Shown: positions 1 to 31,900 of the stretch, in pieces
Layout: the number at the start of each line of letters is the position of its first letter
Numbering within the stretch: the stretch's first letter is position 1
Source: Datnioides undecimradiatus
Lineage: Eukaryota > Chordata > Actinopteri > Lobotiformes > Datnioididae
Direction of reading: 5' to 3'
DNA length: 64,000 nucleotides
NCBI GenBank assembly: GCA_008933995.1
Contig: WARS01000071.1
Location: forward strand, 5,486,652 to 5,550,651
Notes under the pieces: generated by a model
Told to the model about the DNA's origin: nothing
What the model saw: only the letters and a program-made list of their open reading frames with translations
Databases searched by the model: none
Program-made: the position numbers and the translations under genes

Positions 1-740
1 GCTCATATCTGTGGACGGTTCATCTACATAGTCCCTGCCTTGTGGTCATATGAATCTGCTCGGGTTACACCGTAGTGCAGCTTGGAAAAGCTACAGTAGA
101 ACTGATGTGTATTAGCAAACGTCATGTCTCATCGTCACTCCATCGATGAACACTCTCTCCTCTCTCTCTCTCTCTCTCTGTTATCAGTGTTAAAAATATT
201 GCAGAAATGACAAAAATGTGAAGCCAATGGTTCGCTAAGCAGCAGAGCATCACCCCGAGGATAACGCACTCCAAATCACACCCAAATCCTGGACAATAAC
301 GACGATCTCATTTGACCAAATATCCCCAGCAAACAATGTGATTATACTGTATGTTGATGCAATGTGTATGTACATTACAAAAGAGAAAGAATAATAAATA
401 TATCATCAGTGTCAAGAAATCTATCTTTTTCTATTATGTTTAATTGTGTTTTGGAATGACTTATCTTGTGACACAAACTGCAAAACAGCTGCAATGTAAA
501 TTTCAGTGTATTCTGTTTGTTGTTTTTGAAGCCATGAAGCTACGGTGTGTTCTTGGAAAGCCCAGCTAAGTTAAATGTGGCAGCTAATGTTGTGTGTTTG
601 CTATTCAGACTACAGGGTCTTGTACTCAGAAGCGTGTAATTAAAGTGCTAAGTGCAAAAGATTGTAATGTTTTATATCAAGATTACTATTCATGAAATGT
701 CAGTCAAGTTTATACTTTTGTAATAAAGTGGCACTTTAAA
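1..740 (+). other. Probable 3' UTR end of a plus-strand gene entering from the left
   Basis: No open frame of note is present. The stretch is AT-rich with several A/T-rich motifs, and it ends in a canonical AATAAA signal at 722-727, followed by an A-run near 740. This is what the tail of a long 3' UTR looks like. In human, DNAJC5 lies on the opposite strand and tail-to-tail with UCKL1, so the unseen gene could be dnajc5. That is inference from synteny alone. A CT microsatellite lies at 160-179. The alternative is plain intergenic DNA with a chance AATAAA. Confidence 0.4.
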
Positions 741-1105
741 AAAAAAAGATGTTTTATCTCATAGTGTCAGTTATTAAAAACTGAGAGCGGCGCTGCCGAT
801 GATGACCTCCTCTAGGGCCTAAATATCGACACGTGTTCACTTTCTCGCCGACCGCAGACGGATCAAAGACTCTTTTCTAATTTAAACCTTTTCTTCTGAT
901 CTCAAAAGCTGCCTGTAGATTCACGTCTTCAGTCCGATCAAAGAAAAGAGAAATACGGACATACCTGTGCACTTTAATTCTCAGGGTCAGGCCAAAGGAA
1001 TCATTTAAAAGTGTGTAATATTATCATACATTACTTTGCATCCAAGGATTGTTGCTATTGTGCTTTGCTTCTTTTGTGTACAACCTTACAACCTCATTTC
1101 ACATG

Positions 1106-1107
<2 letters not shown>

Positions 1108-1136
<29 letters not shown>
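1108..1136. repeat. (TG)n microsatellite
   Basis: Perfect TG dinucleotide run of about 14 units, read directly. Confidence 0.97.
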
Positions 1137-1138
<2 letters not shown>

Positions 1139-1327
1139 TAGCCTTCCCATGTTTTTTTTATCTGTGTGCACGTGCACAGAGTAGCAGGGTCTGCGTCTGA
1201 GTAGCTGTGGAAGGGGCGGGCGGGCGGAGGGGGGGGGGTGCTTGTGGGGGGTGTAGGGGAAAAAAAAATAGGTCACCCCTTAAAACAAAAAGCTTGCAGT
1301 CAACATCGCAACCGTCTGCTGAATTTC

Positions 1328-1354
1328 CATTGGCGGGCTTGTCTCCATGGTAAC
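1328..1354. promoter_or_regulatory. X-box-like RFX site with adjacent CCAAT box
   Basis: GTCTCCATGGTAAC at 1341-1354 fits the loose X-box consensus RYYNYYATRRNRAC at every position. An inverted CCAAT (ATTGG) lies at about 1329-1333 on the same face. The surroundings (1190-1470) are GC-rich with several CpGs, unlike the AT-rich flanks. RFX factors bind X-boxes in promoters of ciliary and MHC class II genes, often beside a CCAAT box. No gene can be tied to it, so regulatory function is inferred. Confidence 0.4.
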
Positions 1355-3228
1355 AGGTTAACCTTGAGGCAGTAGTCACATGGGCGAGCGAGTCTTCTGC
1401 TGTCTTGGAGAATACAGCGTGCGTCGTATGACATCCGTGATCACAGTGTCACCCGCTCGCCGACGAGCTATCGCACACAAACACACACACACAGACAGAC
1501 ACACACACACACACACAAAAACAGCCCAAAACAAACGTGTAGGAGCAGGAGATGCTGTAGGTGTGAAGATGATACAACATTCACAGCTTATGTGATGTGT
1601 TAATCTCACTGTGAGGAGTATGAATGACTGAATAAACACATGAATGAAGGCAGATTCATTGAGGGTGCATGACAGTGAAAAGACAGAGGATCAGAGAGAC
1701 GCAGAGGAGAGATTAACGCCGAGCATAAGGTCACAAAGTGGCAGGGGAGTCTTGTTATTAACCGAGCCGGAGCACGAGGTGTGTGAGGTGTGTTCGTGTT
1801 TGGAGTAAACAGTCTGAGCTCAGCAGGGAGGGTGAAACTGGGAGGGCTGCTCATTTGCTCATTTGCTGTAACCCTGAAATCAAACTGATATCGTCACCTT
1901 ACATGTTATTATTGAGCATTAAAACACTCTGCACCGGATCCATTGGTAATAAAATAATAAACTGTGCTTTAATCTTTAATCTTTCAATCCAGATCTGAAC
2001 ATATTTGAACTTGTGTGATTCAGGTGAGTCTGTGTGCATTCGTCTGTACTGTAAAGAGAGGCTGATTTCTCAAAAGGGACATGCTATAAATCACACCGAG
2101 AGAAGCTAAATATGAGCTATAGTGACCCCCTCAGGCCTCAGCGTGCATCACAAGGGGAGGTGGTGTCGGCGGCGGGGGCAGGCGGCCTGTATCTGAACCC
2201 TGAGAGTCACAGGACCGTGGAAAATACACCGATGTGAGCATGTGACCGACCACGACCTCGCACCGACGACGCGATCCGCACCTGGTCGATCAGTCCAGAC
2301 ACACAATGAGAGCAGTTTACAGTAGGAGAACAAAGAGGCAGCGAGAACTGAAAACAAATATGTACTAAATATGCTTTTTTTATACCCTGAATTTAAAGAT
2401 TTATTATATACTTACAGGCATTTCACACGTATTGTGAATGTGTAAACCTACAAGACTGAGATCGTATTGAAAATAACAATAATTACCCTTTGTGGTATTT
2501 GTTAAATATAAAACTTCTGGCCTCTACTCTACTCGAGATGTGAGTTTGTCACATAACATATATAAAAAATGTGTTATTAGAGCAGCGTCAAGTATGAATG
2601 AATGTATATCCGATCATATTCTCGCACCAGCTGTTCATAAATTCAATCGTAGCCTATTTATAATTAGTGCCAGTTTGGGTCTCTCGTGTATTAGCATTAC
2701 ACTGGAGTCACAGAGCGATGAGTCAGAGTTACTGGTCCTAAAGGGATTTCCAGAGGCTTCAAAGACTCCTCGAACCATCTGGATGAAAAAAATATTCTGT
2801 TTGTTGCGCGATAAAAAAAGATTTTTAACTCATTTCTCCAGTTCTGTTGCTTTTTACTGATCCATACAAAAAGATGCTACCTGCAAATGACATATCTTCA
2901 ACGTCAATCTGTATAACATGAGCGAAAACTCAATGATCCATTCATTATTTTTTAATATTTTGTAAAATAGATCACATTCATATTTTCCTTGTGCTTTACA
3001 AAAAGAGCCAGAATGTCATTTCAGGCTGCCTTGACAGAATAAAACTATTGCGACTTAAAAAGAACAAGTATTAAATCTATTCTGGGACAGCATTAAGTTT
3101 TTGTAAAACTGAAAATAAGCTGCTTAACTCTGTGACTTGTGATGCTGATACATGAGCGAGGCGCAAACCGGGGCTAACTTATAACGTTAGTGTTTAAATG
3201 GAGACTTATGACCCAACAAAAATGCATA

Positions 3229-4003
3229 GGTTGCACCATGGAAAACTAGCTCTTACGTGAAATAAACAACCTGCTAACAGTCAGGAGTCACTGTAGCATC
3301 ATAATTAAACGAACCAAAAAACAAATCGGCACAGTTTTGGCCGCATTAATACGACTAACGCTGTCAAACCTAGTCATACCTACACTAACAAAGGATTTCA
3401 GTAAAGTTTGACACATGTATGCAACTTTTTAGCCATGCTAGTGACACAATGGATGACAGTGTTAGTCCAGGTTGAAGGATTATAATGACAGATATCGATT
3501 TGTGCCCAGAGGATCTGTTAATTTTATTATGTATATTATATATTATATACTGCAGGGATTGTTATGAGGTTCAGTACAGGCGTGTAATCCATTTCAATCC
3601 ATTCATTTTTCTTTTTGCACAGTAATTTATAATAAATAATAAACCTGGAAATAAAAATACCTACAACACTGATCATGTTCCCATCAGCCCCAGGTGTACT
3701 TTGTCTAGTTAGCAAATGGTGACTTACTAACAACTCAGAGCAAACACAGTAAACATTAGCATGAAATATCAGCATGTTAGCATTGTCATGTCTAGCATGT
3801 TAGCACGTTGACATTAGCGTTTAGCTCAAAAACAGAGCCACAATGAGCTGTGGACTTCTGTTGGTCGTTATGTTGTGGCTTCTGATGCTACACTGACTCC
3901 CGTGCTTGACTGTGATTGGCTGGTGTTACAGATGTTTCCTAGCAACCAGGTTGGCTAAAGTCCTCAGCAGTTAAGCTACCGGTTAAGTTTTAATGGTGCA
4001 ACC
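3229..4003. mobile_element. Candidate non-autonomous inverted-repeat element (MITE-like), nested
   Basis: An 11-base motif GGTTGCACCAT at 3229-3239 recurs as its exact reverse complement at 3993-4003. Sequence just inside both ends also resembles itself in inverted orientation (an A-rich run, then a tagct motif). There is no coding capacity. The inner part (about 3690-3850) looks like a separate repeat rich in TTAGCATG motifs. Resemblance to common teleost repeats is from memory, and target-site duplications were not established. Confidence 0.45.
3690..3850. repeat. Dispersed repeat with TTAGCATG-type motifs, copy 1
   Basis: Contains several short near-tandem motifs (ATTAGCATG, ATGTTAGCA, CATGTTAGCACG) followed by a tttagctcaaa block. 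It resembles a family seen again at about 43640-43890 and in part at 47010-47130. I recognise this as a frequent teleost interspersed repeat, from memory only. Confidence 0.55.
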
Positions 4004-4370
4004 CAACTGAGTAAATCTATTCAAAACTGTCTGTTCATGAGCAGCTGGTGCAGTCGTTGATCAGTTCATTCAGAGTGTTACAGTATCGTTATTGCATTAT
4101 TGTCCCTCAAAGGTAATGGCACTGTTTCACCTCTGCGACACATCTGTATGAAAATATTAATGATGCAGACTCAGTTGTAAAAAGAACAAATGCCCCTCAT
4201 GCATACAACTTGACTGAGACTCATCTGTTATATAAAGTACAAAATCTCGTGTGCAGCACACAAAACGTGAATGTAACAGTTGTTTTTATGCCTAAAGGGG
4301 ACGATGCACAATAATGGGAGTTTTCAAGTAGTGTAGGGTTTTCTTTCACAGAGGCTCACAGATGTTTGTG

Positions 4371-16459
<12,089 letters not shown>

Positions 16460-16954
16460 GGATGGATTCCGTCTTAACGGCGCTGTGGGATTCTGGGTAA
16501 TGTAGTTTAACATCACGTGCTTGCAGGCAGCTGCTCTGCAAGGGTAATGCACATAATCCCGACCTTTTATGCAGGCATATGGGTAAAAAAGCGTTTTGAT
16601 GTATATTTTTTATTTATTTGTACCGTTTTATGACATTAAAAAAGTTGAATACAGAGAGAGCGAGAGAGAGAGACAGAGGTAGAGACAGTAAGAGAGAAAC
16701 AGTTAATAATTCATCACAGAGTAGAGCAATAAATTGACAGATTGTCACGAAGCTTCTTCATCACAGTTCAGAGTCAGTCTGTAAAGTTTATGTCTGTTGG
16801 TCACTCAAAAGCTGCAAACTTCCACTCAGCAACATTATTCTGGGCGTCACTGCTGGCTGGATGCATTTGCTCCAAAGATCCGGGTTCACGTTAAGAGTTT
16901 AATCGAGTAAATATCCCACGATTCCACAGCATCTAACTTCTTCAAGCGGCCTGG
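16460..16954 (-). other. 495-bp spacer: samd10 3' UTR and uckl1 promoter
   Basis: Minus-strand AATAAA signals (TTTATT on the plus strand) at 16609-16614 and 16613-16618 lie about 340 bases past the samd10 stop and should end that transcript near 16590. The uckl1 start codon is at 16459, leaving roughly 130 bases for the uckl1 promoter and leader. A GA-rich purine tract (about 16650-16700) lies in the 3' UTR. The ZNF512B gene found between these two in human is absent here. Confidence 0.6.
16487..16508 (-). promoter_or_regulatory. ZNF143/THAP11-type (SBS) promoter motif of uckl1
   Basis: On the minus strand the sequence reads ACTACATTACCCAGAATCCC, a near match to the SBS consensus (ACTACAATTCCCAGAATGC) bound by ZNF143/THAP11 in promoters of ubiquitously expressed genes. 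It lies 28-49 bases upstream of the uckl1 ATG and has the same orientation as the gene. A palindromic E-box CACGTG follows at 16514-16519. Together these mark the likely core promoter; binding is inferred. Confidence 0.6.
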
Positions 16955-25108
<8,154 letters not shown>

Positions 25109-27119
25109 GGTGTCTCCGTGCTTTAGTCGATTTAGTGCAAGTCTCCCATCGTCTCCGGTGACCGACACCGACGCACAGGCTGCGGGTCCTGCTCCAACCT
25201 CTCCTCCTCCTCCTCTCCGCGGTGTGTTAACCGACAAAAGTTTCAGTGCGGTCTGGCAGGAGGAACGACGCTCCACATCCTCTCAAGTCTTGCTGGTCTG
25301 ACTGGGGAAAAAAAGGAATAGCGCCTTAAAACCAGCTCACGTCGTCCAACGGTGCCATTCGCCGCCGGTGTCTGTGCGCTGAAGTTGCTGGAGACAAGAC
25401 AGGAATGTCCTCGAGCAGCTGGCTGACTGGTTCCACTGGCTCAGGCGGGCGCGAGCGTGTGTGCGCGTGCGCGGCTTGTGTTTGTGCGGTTGTGTGTGTG
25501 TGTGTTTTTAATGTGTCGTGAGAATCAGACGCACGGCTTTTTCTCAAGAGCTTGCATGAGCGCAGTGAGCTCAAAGTGCAGCCCCGGGCCCTGTAATTAA
25601 CGCAGCTAGTGGAGGCTCTGAAAAACAGCGGAATGAAAAGGCTTCTCATCACTGCAGCATCCAACTTAAGGAATTCCCCTTTGCCTTTCCTTGAAGAAAG
25701 GGAGCTCTGTGCGCGCCTGTGGGCAGTGGGCCCTCTCTGTGATGGACCCTCTATGTGGGGTTTGTCCAGAAGAGCTGCAGGACATCAAGGGAGATATCAG
25801 CGAGGGTCTATCGCGCTCCCACCTGCCCAGTTACTTTACTGCTCCCATATCCTACAGTAAACGGTGCCTACCTGACCCATTTCCAAACTATGATGAGAAC
25901 ATAACTTCACACTCAATAATGATTTGATTCGACTGTTTCCCCACTGTTTTATTTTTCTGGCATTTATACTTTATTTTCCACCAATATATCAAAAAAAGGG
26001 GAATAAAGGGGCAAGAGGCAAATAAATCAATAAAAACTGAAAGAATGGGATTTCAGTGGCAGTTCTTCATTTGAAAAAAAAAAGTATTTCAAGAGAAGAA
26101 AAAGGAGAAAAAAGTACCCTATTAGCTCCCATTAGTAGGTTGTATTAATAAATTGTTCCCACTTTTGCCATTTAGCATAATCATGACCTCAATTTAACTG
26201 ACCTCTATTTAAATAACAATTGCTCAAATGTTCCTGTTCATCCAAACGAGCATCATCAGTGATGCAACCAAGAGGTGTTTGCCATACAATGCCATCATCA
26301 GTACTGTCTGAATCAGCAGGAGGGATCTTCAAGGACACATAAAAGATAAAAAAAAAATAAATAAATAAAAATAAAAATGAGGGTGAACTGAATTTTGTTT
26401 ATCCTCTGCTACCAATCTTACAAGAGCTTCAGGGAGTAGCTGGGGGAATTGCCCCTGAACGGTCTAGACTAAAACACAGTTTGTGCCTCTCATCAGTATT
26501 TTCATAAATATCTCATAATTTTACATCAGGCTGCTCTGGTTTGGAAACAGCTGAAATCTGGTTGAAATCTCAGGAAAAAGGAGCAAAGCTGGAACTGGCA
26601 GAAGAAAAACAGATTTTCAGACTAAGATATGACGGACCTCTAGAGGCAGATTTTGGCAGGGGACCATCGTGGAGATGAAATTTGATTAGACAGATAAAGG
26701 TGGCACATGGAGCCCAAATTATTAAACAGGGCAGTGTTATCTGTATATTTTATTGGTAGACATTAGTTAGGTGGATTTAAGACTAGCTCTAAATAAAATA
26801 AAGGTGTTTTCACTAACATCTGAACACAATCAGGGGGAAATACACAATATTTCCATTATTTTGAGTTAAAAAGCAGATTACAGCCATCCGAGCAGCACTG
26901 CCCCTTAGTGGAGAGACTTATTCTCAAACAAAACAGTGGAAACTGTCAGTGTTGTGAGATACTGAACAAAACACACAGATATACAATATGCTATAATTCA
27001 ATCCGCCCAGGCTTTAACTCAATACCTCACTTTTAAAATCTCGAAAGGATAGTTTTATAGACATTTTGGGGAATAGACTTTACTTTATCGCAGACTGTTA
27101 CTGCAGATGACAAGATTGA

Positions 27120-27440
27120 TAGTACCAGTGGTTGTGGAAGTATTTACTCTAGCTAAAAGTAAATAATACTTTGGTGTCAAACTATTCTGCTACGAGCAAA
27201 GGTCCTGCACTCAAAACATTTCTCAAGTAAAATTACATACGTATTTTTAGAAAAACGTAATTAAAATATGAACAGTAAAAGTAGTTATGAGGCAGAAAGA
27301 CTCAGTCACTGTTTCAGTCACTGATTCACCGTCTGTATTATTATTGTATTATATTGATCTGTTACTACTGATCACAGTAACAGCGACATTTTTAATTTGT
27401 AGCTAATCTATAGGGAGTAAATTAAAGCTGCTTTTGATAA
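27120..27440. repeat. Interspersed repeat, 'TACTCNAGTAAAAGT' type, copy 1
   Basis: Contains GTGGAAGTATTTACTCTAGC, AAAGTAAATAATACTTT and AGCAAAGGTCCTGCACTCAA in the order I recall for a very common teleost interspersed repeat. Similar blocks recur at about 31410-31560 and, in part, 32600-32800. Family recognition is from memory; edges are approximate. Confidence 0.5.
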
Positions 27441-27839
27441 CATTTGGTGGTTTAGTCAATAACAATCCATCTTCTCTTCTTAGGGATGGTTGACTTGTTG
27501 GCAGTCTCACAATTCGATACTGATTTGTGGAGTCTTGATTCGTTTCGGAAGCGATTCTCTATTAAAATCTATTCTGCACTCAATAAAAGGAAAAATGGCC
27601 ATAGGTACCAGTATTCTAGCTCTCAAACATTGACTGATTCGACCTCTTCTCAGGACAGTAAGGGCATGTAGAAACAGATTTACACCTCCCTCTTATTTGT
27701 TGGTTTCGTTGTACCCATTAAGGCAGGGCAATTTACAAACATGGGCTGAAAACACATGAAATGTATTTCCATGTAACAGGTAGCTCCTCTAATACTTCGG
27801 AGGCTCTGATGTATTGTAGTGCCAGTCCTTAATTGGCCT

Positions 27840-27985
27840 TGTGGGCTAATAGCAACACTCAAACCGGAGCAATTTGGGATTCAGCATCTTGCCCAAGGAC
27901 ACATAAGGATGCGAACTGGGGGATCTGCCAATCTTCTGATTAGTGAACAACCTGCTCTACCTGAGCCATCACAGCCCCCAGCATA
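27840..27985. repeat. Interspersed repeat fragment ending in a tRNA-like tail motif
   Basis: Contains CAGCATCTTGCCCAAGGACA, a diverged GGGGGATCTGCCAATCTTCT block and CTGCTCTACCTGAGCCATCA, in that order. This string of motifs is widespread in fish genomes. Copy boundaries and class were not determined. Confidence 0.55.
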
Positions 27986-29353
27986 CCAGTTTTAGTTTGT
28001 GACTGTTTGTCATTCTGTGTGCTTTGAACGTCCTGATTTAACTCTCCCTCTCTGGGTTTGTAAGAATCAAAAGACGCCAAGAGTGGATGCGAGCTCCCTG
28101 CTGTTTTTGATATTGGATCACGTTATTGATGTTTATTTTAAATGACACCATACTAGAGAACAACATCTGCCAGATATTCTCATACATCCTCCCACAATCA
28201 ATGCCTGAATAAGTCACAGTGATCTTCCCATTCACCACTACTGATGATCGCCTCACTGGCTCTAGCCTGACTGTGGTAGTTGTTTTATTATCACACCACA
28301 AGCCACACATAGGAGTGTAAAACCCAGCAGACTGGTTTGAGTTTAATTGGCAGGGCTGTGGGTATGAGCTGTTTCTGCACATGTTTCTGAGGAAACAGAC
28401 ACTGGAGCATTGGGGCTCCTCTTAAACTTTAAGCATGGACACATTTGGCCTGGTTAGCGCGCTAAAAGATGAAAGGGATCGCTTGAATTAATAGTTTCCA
28501 CAGGAGAGAACATCAAAGAGCCTCAAATATTAATAGTATACATTTGAGGTTTACGCTCAGTTGCTGCCTTTTGTTTTAATGTCGAACAAAGGATTTCTTT
28601 TTCATCAATTATTTTTATGGTCATTCCAGAGCGATCTAGAAAATCCTGCCCTGCATACTATTCTCAGCACCGGCATTAATCAGATTGTGCTGTGTCACCA
28701 TGGGTAAAAGGCAGACTTATGTGTTTGTTAGCAATACCTTTGCTTATTTCCCTTGTAAGCTGTCGATAAGAACAAAGTCAAAGCATTTGGAGGAAAGAGG
28801 GAGTAGAGACTTATGAGGCCGTTTCTCCTCTTAAAATCTAAACCAGTAGTCAACACAAGGGGGCAGTCTCGTCCTGTGTGCACAGAGATGCTGCTCTCAC
28901 TGTTGGTATATATCCTGCAGTTTGTCCAGGCATTCAGGAGGCACAGCAATCAGAGGAGAAACCGATAACTTTACAGCCCTTTTGCCAAGTCGGTTTTGAA
29001 CTGGATCTTTGAAAAATATGCATCACAATATAATACTGACATACTGTATAGTTTAGGTGGTTTTGAACCCAAGTTTGACAAGTATGAAACTGGTTGTAAA
29101 AGTATGGGCAAACATTTGCTTGTTAAGTTTAGCAGGAAAGAAACGCATTCATTTTCATTTTTTAATTACGTGTATCATGTCAAAGCAATACAAATGGTCT
29201 GGTGTAGATTTCTGTCCATACTGTTAAAAAATAATGTAAATCATACATGATTATTTTTTAAGAGCAAGAGAAAATGCAAGAACAGCCGAAAGCTTGATGG
29301 TTGATTTTGAGGGATCTGTGAGAGTTTCTGTGGACCAGACTGTCATTACAGAG

Positions 29354-29377
29354 GTGTGTGTGTGTGTGTGTGTGTGT
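29354..29377. repeat. (GT)n microsatellite
   Basis: Perfect dinucleotide run of 12 units. Confidence 0.95.
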
Positions 29378-31409
29378 TGGCTATCTCCAGATGTGTACAC
29401 GCTGCCAGGGCTACAGCAAACAAAGCTGAACTTCTTGGCTAATGTGTGAAGTGAGCAGTGACCCCTGGCCCTCCATGTGGCCACCAAATTAGGTTTGTTC
29501 AGGCCAACATTTGCCTTATTTAATGACTAAATTCTTGAGGTGGTGATGCTTCAGGATTCATTCATGTTCACAAGTACCAACAGAACAAATATTAACACAA
29601 AAATAATTAGCCTTGACTAAATTACACCAGAACATTCTTACATAAAAAACGTGCAACTGTGGGAGCACAGGTACAGGAAACAAGGTTCAAGTTTGTGTAG
29701 TGTTGTGACCAGGTTACTCCTGTTTGCTCTGCGAACATGAAACAGCCGATATCGACCATTCTCAAATAAACAATGCTGAAAACTTGTTGCAATCTATCTA
29801 AACCTGCATTTCCAAAGTGCATTTTAGATTCATTTGTGTGGTGACATTTGTCTGATTTGGCCAGAGTGCCTACCTTTCTGTTTACCAACATACCTGCCTA
29901 CCTGAAGAAACTCTGCCTGCCCCTGCAACCCCTGGGCAAAAACTAATGCAGATTTCAATAGGAAATCAGTTTATCTGATGCATGTCAAATATGAAGGTAC
30001 ACAGAATTTACTGTAAATGTTTTCCTATTATTTATATATTTAGTCTCACACATGTACATGGATAATGATGATTAAGGCAGGGCATCTTTTGATGCAGGAT
30101 ACTACAATGGTATCAGAAGATAGAGCCCCATTTGAGTTGACTTTGTTGTAGGACATACTGTAATTTAGTCAAACTGAATGTCAGTATACCTTACAGTATA
30201 CTATTTAGTTGTGAGTATTTACCATTTCAAAACGCAGGATATAAGGCACAGCCCCATGGTGAGACCTTTCAGACTTTACATATTGGATGCTCCCTATAGC
30301 TACAGTGAGCTAGCCACACAAGACCTGCAGAGAAAGTGCAACAGAAAGGTTGCAATACTGACATGCTAGTTTCACAACTCTGAGTACTTACAATAGCCAT
30401 GTATGTTGTTTACATATGTGATCATTTTCAGCTGTTTTGTTAAATCATCAATGAGACATGAGGTAGTTGGATATGATGACAACAATGTGCTGTAATACTT
30501 GTTCATGGACTTGTCCTCCAGCAGCAGTCAGACAGTGCACATTGATGTGTTTTGGTGGGAATAGCTCTGGATGGAAGCCTGATGGGATGAGATTGTTTTC
30601 TGTAGGTTACTTTTGAACTTGCAAAGTCATAAACCTTACGTAATCTTTGGACCAACTCCAACTTTTAGTCCATCCAAGGTAAAACAAAGGGGAAAAGCAC
30701 TGTTGAAGCACAACAGTCTGGTAACGCACCGACTAAAGACACACAAAGAGATTTACAGGCCAGCTCAGAATTTGGACCGTCAGTGTTAAAACTAAATAGA
30801 CACAAAGAAACAGGAGAGGAATAAACACAAATGCACATATGTCGCACAGACTTCCATAGACTTATATTTAGATTTTTTTTTTTTTACGCAGACAAGTTTG
30901 GCCTCTCCCTGTGCGAGAAATCCATGAACAACTTAAGTCTGACGTACGTGTTATGACGGGCAGGTGAGTGGAAGCTACAACAGCTGTAACTGTGTGATGC
31001 CATTGAAGGAAAACTCTGGGTGGAGCCGCCACCAGCCTGCAGAATAAAGATGCACTTGTTCCGCAGCACCAGAAAGTACAAGTCTGGATGCTTGTGTGCT
31101 CTGCAACATGTTTCACGTGATACAATGAGAGCTTGTTTACAAATCAAGAGCACACAGAGAATATGTAACACACATGCACACATGCACTGTTGTGTTTATG
31201 CACTGAACAGGGTGTTTCCAGGTAGAAGAGGTGGGACCTGGTACAAACAGGATACAGGAAATGGGCCTACAGCTAAAATGGTCAATCAAAAGACCCCTGC
31301 AAAATGGTGGACACAATGTTACTCTTGTTCAAAATGAGGTCACAATACAGTGGTCACAGAAAAACATTTTTCAAGTATGTCTGACCTCAGTGGTGGTCTG
31401 CACATGCAG

Positions 31410-31640
31410 TATATGTTCAGTGGTAGAAGAAGGACTCAGAGCAACCATTACAAGTAAAAGTGTCTCATTCCAACCCTAATTAAGAAAAAGTACATTAGTA
31501 TTGTTACCTAAATGTACTTAGGTATCAAAAATCCTCATTGATACTGATACTGTCTTATGTGGTAGACTTGAAGTTTACATTGACAGTCAATGTGTAAACA
31601 GTGTTGTAATGTTGTGGCTGGTTTTAGTTAGTTTCTATGA
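31410..31640. repeat. Interspersed repeat, 'TACTCNAGTAAAAGT' type, copy 2
   Basis: Contains AGTGGTAGAAGAAGGACTCA, TTACAAGTAAAAGTGTC and AAAGTACATTAGTATTGTTA, related to the block at 27120-27440. Edges are approximate. Confidence 0.45.
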
Positions 31641-31654
31641 AATTAAATAGTTTT

Positions 31655-31900
31655 GTCCAGTGGTTCCCAGTCTAAGGATCAGGCTTTTCTAATAGGGTCA
31701 CAAGACAAATCTCCAGGGGCGTGAGATGAGACATTCTGGATACATTTTTTGGACTTTTTTTTGTAAATGTTGGATAATTTGAAAGTAATGGGCCCCTGTT
31801 GAATACAGATTTTTGTTATGATTCATAATAGTTGGGCATTACTGAAGCATTGTTTTGTATTTTTTTGTTTCCATTTGTAGTATCTTAATCTAAAAAAATA
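31655..31900. repeat. Interspersed repeat, 'GTGGTTCCCA...GGGTCACAAGA' type
   Basis: Motifs CAGTGGTTCCCAGTCTAAGG, GGGTCACAAGACAAATCTCC and GGGGCGTGAGATGAG occur in order, followed by a T-rich stretch and GTTGGATAATTTGAA. I recognise this order as a common teleost repeat, from memory. Confidence 0.5.

Larger units (their letters stand above)
741..4370. other. Spacer between the left-hand transcript end and uckl1; repeats, no gene seen
   Basis: No conserved coding exon is recognisable on either strand. The part next to 4370 must include the 3' UTR of uckl1. A minus-strand AATAAA (TTTATT on the plus strand) sits at 3523-3528 but lies within repeat-derived DNA, so I cannot fix the transcript end. 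Contents include a TG microsatellite (1108-1136), a G-rich tract (about 1210-1260), an X-box/CCAAT pair (1328-1354), a CA-rich tract (1479-1517), and an inverted-repeat element (3229-4003) that contains another repeat. Confidence 0.6.

Noticed and set aside
2492-2860. Plus-strand 122-codon frame in the left spacer
   Set aside because: AT-rich, no motif or splice context, and it does not start with ATG.
25607-25927. Two overlapping plus-strand frames upstream of samd10
   Set aside because: No recognisable domain and no clear splice sites. The VCPEELQDIKGDIS-like text looks protein-like but I could not match it to any family.
28038-28382. Minus-strand 114-codon frame with several Cys and N-glycosylation-like motifs
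   Set aside because: Isolated, with no signal peptide, neighbouring exons or known domain; it lies in repeat-rich DNA.
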